Part shown: positions 55,702 through 64,000 of the stretch, one piece after another | How positions within the stretch are numbered: the first letter of the stretch is position 1 | Layout of the letters: the number at the start of each line of letters is the position of its first letter | Assembly (NCBI RefSeq): GCF_000003195.3 | Contig: NC_012870.2 | Span: forward strand, 26,246,202 to 26,310,201 | Origin: Sorghum bicolor | Taxonomy: Eukaryota; Streptophyta; Magnoliopsida; Poales; Poaceae | Reading direction: 5' to 3' | Length of the DNA: 64,000 nt | Made by a program: the position numbers and the translations under genes | Notes under the pieces: generated by a model | Databases searched by the model: none | What the model was told of the DNA's origin: nothing | The model's input: only the letters and a program-made list of their open reading frames with translations

Positions 55702-57710
55702 TCAGAGGCCCTCCTTGCCATCAGCGGCACGGAGGGAGCCCAGCTGCACGGGCGCCTGGGTGGACACCACCTTGGACGACCCATACGCCGCGATGTCAAC
55801 CCCCTGGGTCTTCTCCTTCTCGATCTGCTCCTTGATCCAGAAGTAGGTGAACCTCAGCCCATCCTGCACACATTCCAATTTACAGGACAATCAGGAATGG
55901 TATTATTTACATTTGTTTATCACCAACATCCCCAGCATGGAGATGGAGGGTACTTCATCAGAATAATTTCAATATATGTGAGATATGTACTACATATCTA
56001 CAATATCTAGCAAGATGGTGACAATACCTTGAGCTTCATTGTTGGGGCCCAGCCAAGCTTCTCCTTGATAAGGGTGTTGTCAGAGTTGCGCCCACGGACC
56101 CCCTCTGGACCAGGGATGTGGTGGATGGGCAGCTTCCTATCCTCAAAGCTCAGCACGATCTCAGCCATCTCGTTCATGCTCACCATCTCATCGCTTCCGA
56201 TGTTCACTGGCTCGCGGAAGTCTGACTTGGTCAATCTGGACACAATGTGGCATCATACCATGTTATTTCCCCATTGCTACGCAAACATTGGTTTGGTTTG
56301 GTATGGTATTTGGATGACATCCAAAGCACACATACCTCAGAACACCCTCAACACACTCGTCGATGAAAGTGAAGGATCGGGTCTGGAGACCATCACCCCA
56401 CATCTCAAACCTCTCCGTGGATGTCTGAGCCTTTCTGCAGAAGGCGGCCGGTGCCTTCTCACGACCACCTGTTAGAATAGAAAGATAACATTTTGATCAA
56501 GTTGAATTATCATCTAACAGTCACAAGTCAGGTTAATGTATGTATGGCTTCAATCACTAAAGAACTGGTAGGCTTACCTTTCCATGTACCAAAAGGGCCG
56601 TAAATGTTGTGGAAGCGGCCAACGCGGCACTCGATGCCAAAGTCCTTGGTGTAGTGCTTGCACAGCTCCTCAGTTGCAAGCTTCTCCAAGCCATAGGCGT
56701 CTTGAGGCTGAAAGGTAACAGATTCACGTCCAAGGGAATTTAAATTTGAGTACATGAATATGTCTAACAAACAGAAACGTCATTGTATTTCAATAAACAC
56801 ACCTCAGCAGGCCAGGCATCAGATTCCTTCAGGCTCACATTTGTGTCAAGCTGCTTGAATTCAGGGTAAATGCATGCACTTGAAGCGTAGAAGAACCTGC
56901 CAGACCAAAATGATATAAAATATATGTGAATATAAATAGATCATGCATAGTTGAGATACCACACTAAGGAAGACAGATGGTTACAGAAAACAGAAACAGT
57001 TTTAAAATCACCAGAGTGACCTGCTTGTTTTCCTTAAGGTTCAGTTAGGTTAATGTCAGTATCAACTTGACTACATACAGATCTGGATTGAATAGTAATG
57101 GAAAATCCAGCAGCCCAAACAGTATGCTCTGCTTCACAAAGACTAACATGCACAGTAAACATTGTTTATATGTAGTAGCCTGGTTAATTGAAAACAATAA
57201 TCAAACAACATCAACTATATTGGATGGATGTTATGATTTATTTATGGATGAGACCATAGCATTTACCAGACAGTGAGAAAATGAAGTGGCATACCTCTTC
57301 ACACCATTGATACGTGCAGCCTCCAGCATGTTGAAACTGATCATGGTGTTGTTGTACATGATCACAGAGTGATTGGACTGGATGAACCCCATGCCACCCA
57401 TATCAGCAGCAAGATTAAAGACATGGTCGACACCTTGGGTGACCTTCAGACAGTTGTCCATGACCCTGAGGTCAACAAGGTGGAACTCATGGCAGAACAT
57501 GTCCTCGGTCATGTGCTCATTCTTCTTCCAGTCAGAGGCAATGATGTAATGGCCCTCGCTCTTCAGACGGCGAGCAATGTGGGATCCAATGAAACCACCA
57601 GCACCAGTAATCGAAATCCTCAGCTTCTCACTTGGCCAGTAGGGCTCCCTCTCCAGCTCAGCATAGGTGTACTCGCCATAAGCGGTGACGGTCTTCTCGC
57701 CGCTCCCCAT
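55702..57710 (-). CDS. GME: GDP-mannose 3,5-epimerase, six coding exons
   Basis: The enzyme converts GDP-D-mannose to GDP-L-galactose (and GDP-L-gulose) in the cytosol, the entry to the L-galactose route to ascorbate and a source of L-galactose for cell walls. Coding exons on the minus strand: 57710-57295, 56896-56803, 56707-56578, 56468-56336, 56235-56028 and 55863-55702. All introns are GT-AG and the frame is kept, giving 380 residues (Arabidopsis 377). Visible are the NAD-binding GAGGFIG (residues 36-42), SDWKKNEHMTEDMFC, NLAADMGGMGFIQSNHS, the catalytic region around C147 in YASSACIYPEF, and Y175xxxK179 in QDAYGLEKLATEE. GRFHNIYGPFGTWKGGREKA, TFIDECVEG and the conserved end APVQLGSLRAADGKEGL follow. 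The start is the ATG of MGSGEKTV, the usual N-terminus; an upstream in-frame ATG lies in the intron. It is an extended SDR enzyme using tightly bound NAD. The copy looks fully functional. Confidence 0.97.
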
Positions 57711-57711
57711 T

Positions 57712-59196
57712 CTGTCATTTAGTGACATTTGAAGTAACACAATGAGTATATAAAATAGTTGATTGCATAAGAATTAATCCATTTGTATCTATTTAATATG
57801 GATAGACAGAAATGTATAATTGAGACGGCAAGGAACTGCATGGATGCCAAGGCCAAAAGAAGTTAAATGATTAAAGAGAATACTTTTTTTTCTAAAAAAA
57901 TTGATTGAAGAGAATAGTTGGTGGGAAGAGAAGGTATATGCTACAAACTGCTGTATCGGCCACATCAATTGCTGAAGCCCAGCTCATGAACTACACATCA
58001 ATTGCTAATGTCCAGCTCATGAATCATCAACGTATAGTCAATGTGTGACATAGATTTGATAAAAAACAAAACAAGATGATACCAAATTACCAGCCAATCA
58101 TGGGCTCAGGGAATCTTTACAGCAAGTCGTGTATACTGGTGACAAATAAATATTGTCTGATATGGCATCAAGGAATCTGAACGCGCATACTGTAGTATTT
58201 ATATAAGCTTCAGAGCACCGTTGTAGATCTGGTTGACTTAAACAGAGCACAAATCTCACTAATAATCCCAGGCATTATACAAGGCTATGAGGACGTGCAA
58301 ATCAAATCTAAACGATGAAATTCTAAGCCTTTTACTTTCACCCTTTCCAGTAGCAGAGTAGCAATTCCAACCATTTCATGATGATAAAAAAAGAGAGAAG
58401 GAAACAGAGAACAGAGTTCATTATCATAACTAGACATGACAGGAGGTTATGACTTATGAACGTAGATAAACGGAATTCTAAGCCTTGTATCCCTGATGTT
58501 GGCTATATGAGAGTCGCACTTGCCAGTTTTCACAATTGAGTGATTCATCACAGGTAAAAGTACAGAAACCAAGCCGTAAAAAACCCCCTGAATTTCAACT
58601 TTTGCAAGAAGAACCGTGCCTGAATCACGTATCTGTGCAGAGACAGCTACCCAGCCGCACCAAAACTACAGTGGGACATGAGAAGCGGATCTTGGCAACC
58701 CATGGCGGCGGAAAAGTCAACCGTCGTCCCCCAAATCGAAGCAACGAGGCTGCAGCACGGATTTCACACAACAAAACAGGCAAGCACCATCCTAAGATTC
58801 ACATCGCAAGGCAAACAAAATAGGATAAATATCAAGATGAACCAGGGCGACAGCCTCGGTACGGCTTCCAAGGTTATTCCTCCACGGTAGTCGGGACCTG
58901 GAAAAGGGCGGAGCTATACTACGGAAAATTCTAAAAGATCCCCGCCTTTTCCGACACAACCGAGGGTAAAACCTGCATGCGTGGACTCAGTTCAGCCGAA
59001 AGACACATCCGCATCGTGCATGCAAGGGGAGCGGCGCCATTGCTGCCCGGTGGCCGGAGCTGTTGCCGCGCGGAGCCGGGAACCCAGAACCAAAGCCAGC
59101 CAGGCAGGCAGCCACCGGGCCGGGACGAGCTGGCGTGACGGAGCAAGGAAGCACACAAACAGAAGGAGATCTAGGCAGGGGATTCGGCGGGTTTAC
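57712..59196 (-). other. Intron in the 5' untranslated region of GME
   Basis: A donor AGAG/GTAAAC lies at 59197/59196 and an acceptor GACAG at 57712, one base before the ATG. The 1485 bases between hold no supported gene and no recognised transposon. Long leader introns often raise expression of plant housekeeping genes; that it does so here is an inference. Confidence 0.65.
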
Positions 59197-59310
59197 CTCT
59201 GCTCTGTGCCTCTGTTGGGGGAGGAAGGGACGGAGGGAGGAAGACGAGACGACCAAGACGCGGAGAGGATAGCAGAAGGAAGGAACGATCTCCAGTGGTG
59301 CACGGTGCTT
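59197..59310 (-). other. Untranslated leader exon of GME
   Basis: A CT-rich exon between the TATA box and the donor at 59196. No ATG is seen in it. The 5' end is inferred from the TATA position. Confidence 0.6.
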
Positions 59311-59333
59311 CTCCGAAGGCTGTTGTGTTTGTT

Positions 59334-59342
59334 TATTTATAG
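59334..59342 (-). promoter_or_regulatory. TATA box of GME
   Basis: CTATAAATA on the minus strand, about 30 bases before the inferred transcription start and 1.6 kb before the ATG because of the leader intron. Confidence 0.7.
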
Positions 59343-59520
59343 AGAGAAGAAGGGTCACGGGGCCACGGGATTGGGATTGGGGTAACTGCACTTTTGCTGC
59401 CAACGAAAAGCGCGATGAGATTGTTGACAGATTTTTTTTTTTTTGTCCCTTCTGCAAAAAAGAAAAAAGAGAATCTTTTTAGTTCGTTCCTACGAGTGCC
59501 AGTTTACCTCTGCTATGTGA

Positions 59521-59791
59521 GGGCGTGTTTAGTTCTCCATAATATGCAATAAAATGTAAAATACCAAATATTTAGGGTTACATTTAGTTACATCTAAAAT
59601 GTAGAATTTATTCTTTTTATTAGGGTCTCGTAAGATTCTTTTGGCTTTTTTAGTTTTTTGTAGGCCAAAATATAAAATAGAGAATAGTCATCTTTTTATT
59701 AAAAAATTTGCATAGTATTTAGTTTCATTATCCAAAATCATGGTCTAAACTTATTATTTTTTTTTGGACAAAATAGGAACTAAACAAGCCC
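59521..59791. mobile_element. MITE of a second TIR family
   Basis: 271 bp, GGGCGTGTTTAGTTC to GAACTAAACAAGCCC. The interior differs from the main Tourist-like family. No clean target duplication. It lies about 180 bases upstream of the GME TATA box. Confidence 0.65.
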
Positions 59792-60285
59792 GTAGTATAC
59801 AAAGTACTGTTGTTCAGATAAAGGACATTCCTGCAGTTGTTGTGCCACCATTATTACAAACTATATAGCTATTACATTACCAAACAATAATTCATAGCGC
59901 TTATTTAAAAAGTTATAACTGAAATTATAGCTCATTGATTTTTTATGAGAGAAAAATATTATTGAATGATTGGTATATTCGGCAGATAAGCTAAACGAAC
60001 GGAGCCAATGATTAATAGAATTGGCCATCGCATTGCGAAAAAATCATAAAATTGGAATCAATCTACCAAGACCAAAGCATAAATCTCGTAGAATTGCGAA
60101 ACATTCACTTGAATTTATCAGCCGAATCACTCAATCATTCAGTAGTGTTTTTCTCTCACAATAAATCAACCAACACTACTTTCTGCCATGGCTTATTAGC
60201 CAAACAAACGATACGATAGTTTACATTTCACAATGTATTTTTTAAATTATTTTTCCTACACAGCTAAATAGATCACAAGCAAAAT
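59792..60285. other. Intergenic, no gene seen
   Basis: AT-rich. 'ttattagccaaacaaacgatacgatag' near 60190 and 'taagctaaacgaacggagcc' near 59990 suggest another eroded MITE, but the ends are not definable. Confidence 0.3.
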
Positions 60286-60289
60286 TCAC

Positions 60290-61045
60290 CATTGGTCCCT
60301 AAACTTAGCCAGCAATGTTATCAAGATCCCTGGACTTTCAAGTTAATCAATGTAGGTCCCTAAACATGGTCGGAGGTATCATCGTGATCCCTGAACTTTT
60401 AAGGTGATTACCATAGGTCCATAGACTTGGCAAGCAGTGTCATCCCTGTCCAAATATAATAATATTAAAAGTTACCTATAGTATTAAAAGTTTTTTCAAT
60501 TAAAAGTTACTTCTAATTTTAGTACTATTTTAAAAGTTTTAATAGCAGGATATAGAATTAACTTTTCTCTATTATTAATATTATAATACTATAGCAATAC
60601 TAATAAAACTGTTAATACGATTATTAAAAGTTCTATTACTATAATACTACTATTAAAGCTTTAAAATAATACTAAAATTAGAAGTAATTTTAATAGAGAA
60701 AACTTTTAATACTCTATGAATTTTCATATTATTTTAATACTATTAATGATACATAAATATTTAGTGCTTTTCTATTTTAGTTTAAATCTAATATATTTGT
60801 TGTTAATTATTTAATACTTTAATTTAGTTTTTGCAATGTAAATTATTTTATATAATTTATATTTTCATGATAAATATTATATAAATAATGATTGTTTAAT
60901 TAACATATGTTGGATCCACATCTCACATACAGTCAGCTTGCCACGCTAGCTCATAAAGTAGGTTAGGCTATATTTGATAGGGATGACACCGCTTGCTAAG
61001 TTTAGGGACCTACGGTGATTACCTTGAAAGTTCAGATCTTGTTGG
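60290..61045. mobile_element. Foldback element with repeated terminal units
   Basis: The left side carries three diverged units built on 'ggtccctaaacttagc' and 'ctttcaaggt'; the right side ends with the same unit inverted ('gctaagtttagggacctacggtgattaccttgaaag'). The centre (about 60445-60745) is itself an AT-rich palindrome ('ttacttctaattttagta' against 'actaaaattagaagtaa'). No coding capacity; the family is not assigned. Confidence 0.55.
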
Positions 61046-61071
61046 TGTGTGAACCGGTGGTCCACGCACTA

Positions 61072-61362
61072 AGACTATCTCCAACAATCGTCACCCAAAA
61101 TACAAGACCCATTTGTCCTTTGGGTAGCGCTACAGGTAAAAGGTTCCATACCTATTAGTCTTCTCCAACAACAAGACCTAAAAGACAACACTCTCTGTAA
61201 ATGGGTCTCGAGGAGAGAGGATATCCAAATTTGGGTTATGCCTCTCCTGATACCCAAAATGGGTCTTCTATATGGGTACTCTGTTGGAGGCTATAGGTAT
61301 TGTGTTGGAGACCTATTTTAGGTTTGGGTTCCCAAATGAGTCTCGTGTTGGAGACAGCGAGT
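61072..61362. mobile_element. MITE with ctccaaca/tgttggag ends
   Basis: About 290 bp. 'atctccaacaatcg' on the left and 'gtgttggagacagc' on the right are inverted, and further 'ttggag' and 'ctccaac' copies lie inside. Probably a non-autonomous DNA element; the superfamily is uncertain. Confidence 0.5.
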
Positions 61363-63085
61363 AATTATATGTTTACGTGCCCTCAATTCAGATGGTGGTG
61401 TAGGAAGAATACAATAAATTTATACTGGTTCAGGCCCGTCCAGTGAAGAGGAGAGACTTGTATTATCCTGCACCTGGAATGCTCATAGTAGGGGTTACAA
61501 GCGAATGCGAGAGAGGGAGCGTGTCCCATGTCTCGACTTGAGGTATGGTGTATGATACTTAGCTCGTGTTTGTTGGAAGATCGCTGGTGTTGATCTGTGT
61601 TGAGTTATGTCGGTGCTGTATCGAATGAGACCCTCCCTCCCCTTTTATAGTTTCAAGGAGAGTGAGGGGATACATGTGTTCGTGTTACAACATTGTGATG
61701 TTGATCCGAGACGTGGGTTAAGGTATGGCGTCGTACAAGGTGGCAAGGCGCTCCATCCCTAAGGTTGTAGTCGATCGTGCCGAACCATGTTGTTGCTATA
61801 GACAAGACACTTGTTCTTGTTTTTGCCATGCCGACCATTGTTCCTCATCTGTGTTACCCCTGAGGCCTCTTTCCCATGCTCTGTACTTGGGAGTTCTGAC
61901 AAATCTGTGGCTATAGCATCTAGGATCAACATCGCCCATTCCTCCTGACTCGGTCGTACGCATAGTGACAGGAGGCAGGTGCTACAGTGACGGAAGTTGG
62001 TGGAATAGTATGCGTCATACCCTGCTCTCTGTGGTCATGGTGCAGATGTGAGGGTGTGGCCCATGTCCTATCCGGCGTACGGCGGCGCCTAGCGTGTACG
62101 AGGAGCCGAAGCCGAGAAGTCCGAGGAGAGAGGAGATGAGAGTCAGCGTGATCACGGAGACACGATGCAGATGCAAAGTGTTGATTTTATCTGCCATATG
62201 TTTAGTGGACTCAAATGCTGAATACCAGTACTAATATATGCATACCTAAGAGGGGCTCGGCTAAAATGGACCTAGGACAGTGGGTCTGGCGTGTGCCATA
62301 TAGAAAAGCTATTGAAGGACGAGAGCGACTTTTATTCAAATGACTCTCTAAATATTGATTTAGAAAGTGAATTTAGAAAAGGCTCTTAGGAGATGATTAA
62401 AAGTAACTCAAAGAGTCTTTTTTATACCCTTTTATATAATTAGTTAATAGAAATATGAGTATTGGTGAAAAAAAATCCATCAACCATATTTCCAAATTAG
62501 ATTTTCAAATATTGTCATTCTTTTCCAAGTTCACGTTAGATAAAGATAGAGAGTGAGACTTGTTTTGTAGAGCGCGTACGAAACAAAAAATATTGGAGGA
62601 GAAGATTCAAGAATTTTATTTAAATGACTTTTAGTAAGGATTCAGAGTGTGCGTTTAAAAAGATGTTATAAAAAGGCAAGGCAAATAAAAAAAATAATCT
62701 CGTTTGGACTTGGAGGCTCTCGCATCGCATGCGGTTAACACACGCGAAAGAATTAAAGAACAGGGTGGAATCAGCGGCGAAAGAGTGAAAAGGGGTGCAT
62801 GAGCTGCCAGCGAAGGAGTTACACAGCCAGCGGGCGCGAACGAGTGAGACACCGAACGCGCGGACGGGGCCGGGGCAAACCGAACGCCGCCGTGGTGGCT
62901 GGTAGGCCGCACGTCGGCGATCCGGTCAAAGGGCGGGGGCCACCCGTCGTGGGAGGAGAAGGGAATGCTGCCTGCGAGGGGCGCCGTCGGTAGTTGGTTG
63001 GTACGGTACCCGGTCGGCTGCCGGCTGGTCGCAGTGGTTTTTGGTGGTGAGTGGCGGCTAAGTGGGCCGCGACGCTGGGTATTTT
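61363..63085. other. Intergenic, repeat-like fragments, no gene seen
   Basis: The part at about 61390-61660 ('atttatactggttcaggcccgtcc') has wording common in grass transposon or LTR flanks but no termini. 62330-62650 resembles an eroded MITE. 62780-63060 is GC-rich with overlapping frames and no domain. Confidence 0.3.
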
Positions 63086-63089
63086 TTTA

Positions 63090-63394
63090 AGGGTCTGTTT
63101 AGATTGGGGATGAAAATTTTTTAGGTGTCACATTGGATGTGTTGGAAGGATTTCGGGAGGGATTTTTAGAAACTAATAAAAAAACAAATTACATAGCTCG
63201 TCAGAAAACTGCAAGATAAATTTATTAAGTATAATTAATCTGTCATTAGCATATGTGGGTTACTGTAGCACTTAAGGCTAATCATGGAGTAACTAGATTT
63301 AAAAGATTCGTCTCGCGATTCTCAACTAAACTGTGTAATTAGTTTTTTTTTTATTTATATTTGATGGGATGGATGAAAAATTTTTAGGTGGGAA
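63090..63394. mobile_element. MITE fragment
   Basis: Starts GGGTCTGTTTAGATTGGGG and carries 'gtagcacttaaggctaatcatggag' and 'agattcgtctcgcgattc', the order seen in a common grass MITE family. The right terminus is not clear. Confidence 0.45.
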
Positions 63395-63810
63395 GCCTTA
63401 CTCCGGCGGCCACGCGACGAGGAGAGTTGGTCAGCTGGAGAAGTGGATCACAACACAAGGAAGCAAGTGCTTGGCTCTGATCCAGAGGTCAACATCCGGA
63501 CACTGCAGCCGAGACACCCAACCCAACGACTTCGATGTTTGTCTCTTTGCACTGACACTGTTAATTAAAAGGTCGCCGAGGTTGCTTCATCGCCTGTTTA
63601 AGGTGCATGCAGAGACCTCACGTAAAGAGGTTCTTCCTATACCGTATATACTACGCAAAAAATACCAGTACATGGGTACCCGAAAAGGGATACTATTAGT
63701 AGTAGCTTTTGATTTAGTAGTAGTAGCGTTGACCTTAACAGGAGCAGATATTATAATTCCACCGGAACAAGGAATGCTGACTTGATCACGTCTATCCATC
63801 TTACTGGTTA
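63395..63810. other. Unassigned sequence with an open frame
   Basis: A 138-codon plus-strand frame (63369-63785) ends in a hydrophobic stretch (ILLVVAFDLVVVALTLTGAD). I do not recognise it. It overlaps a MITE end at its start and abuts a copia fragment, so it is probably not a gene. Confidence 0.2.
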
Positions 63811-64000
63811 TGTTATGTGTTTACTGTTGGCAGTTGTGCTATGAGTTGGAGAGCTACTTTATAGTCTGTTATTGCTTTGTCTACTACTGAAGCAAAATAT
63901 ATGGCTATTTGTGAAACATGCAAAGAATTAATATGGCTGAAAGGTTTGTACGCTGAACTTTGTGGAGATGAATCTTGCATAAGTTTGCACTGTGACAGTC
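63811..64000 (+). pseudogene. Ty1/copia RNase H fragment, cut by window end
   Basis: In the frame of 63817 the strand reads VFTVGSCAMSWRATL, a TAG stop, then SVIALSTTEAKYMAI, KELIWLKGLYAEL and SLHCDS. This is the RNase H end of a copia polyprotein (conserved A-x-S-T-T-E-A-E-Y, here with K for E). The TAG replaces a usual Q codon. The element continues beyond the window; the upstream part is missing or scrambled. Confidence 0.8.

Noticed and set aside
58536..59457. Overlapping frames upstream of GME as a divergent gene
   Set aside because: They lie in the GME leader intron and leader exon, run on both strands and have no domain.
63595..63785. Hydrophobic reading frame as an organelle-derived membrane protein gene
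   Set aside because: I could not match it to a plastid or mitochondrial gene. It sits between MITE and copia remnants and is too short to judge.

Overview
This is nuclear DNA from a grass. The call rests on the density of small Tourist-like and Stowaway-like MITEs, a Tekay/Del-type solo LTR, nested Ty3/Gypsy elements, GT-AG introns and a GC-rich monocot-style gene. An Andropogoneae genome, most likely Sorghum, fits best; the species is an inference. Only two genes look like intact host genes: a DUF506 (PDDEXK-like) gene on the plus strand (10993-11964, one 90-nt intron) and a GDP-mannose 3,5-epimerase gene (GME) on the minus strand (coding exons 57710 to 55702, untranslated leader exon near 59197-59310). 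Nearly everything else is transposable-element sequence or unassigned intergenic DNA.

Layout. 1-10540: intergenic, with Tourist-like MITEs, a LINE-type 3' tail and one arm of a foldback element. 10741-12420: the DUF506 gene. 13856-18101: a 4.25-kb solo LTR with 5-bp target duplications. 18491-26482: a MITE-rich zone. Here a 1.61-kb Helitron (19875-21484), carrying fragments of a WLM-domain protease gene and an NAD-glycerol-3-phosphate dehydrogenase gene, has split a MITE exactly between A and T. 26836-48415: a 21.6-kb minus-strand Tat-lineage Ty3/Gypsy element with 5-bp target duplications. 48416-55440: remnants of hAT-like, Stowaway, foldback and LINE elements plus a 620-N assembly gap. 55460-59342: GME. 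59343-64000: more MITE/foldback DNA and, at the right edge, a decayed copia RNase H fragment.

The most interesting object is inside the Tat element. Its gag, protease, RT-RNase H, second RNase H and integrase run on the minus strand and are broken by several stops and frameshifts. Between the pol end and the 3' LTR, on the opposite strand, lies a six-exon gene with its own TATA box. It encodes a plant-mobile-domain (PMD) protein with a coiled-coil tail. Five GT-AG introns can be placed, and all keep the reading frame across exon joins. Because the gene is antisense to the genomic RNA, its introns would not be spliced out during retrotransposition. The gene is now dead: it has four in-frame stops, and a 9.3-kb Athila-like element (30804-40122) sits in its last exon.

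That nested element has equal 1516-bp LTRs with only three differences seen. It carries gag-protease and an ATHILA ORF-1-like frame but no reverse transcriptase or integrase, so it must have been mobilised in trans. It also has an internal promoter-like module copied from, or shared with, its own LTR. The hexamer GCCGAT/ATCGGC is strikingly over-represented through the Tat element, in coding and non-coding parts, and I saw none in the nested element.
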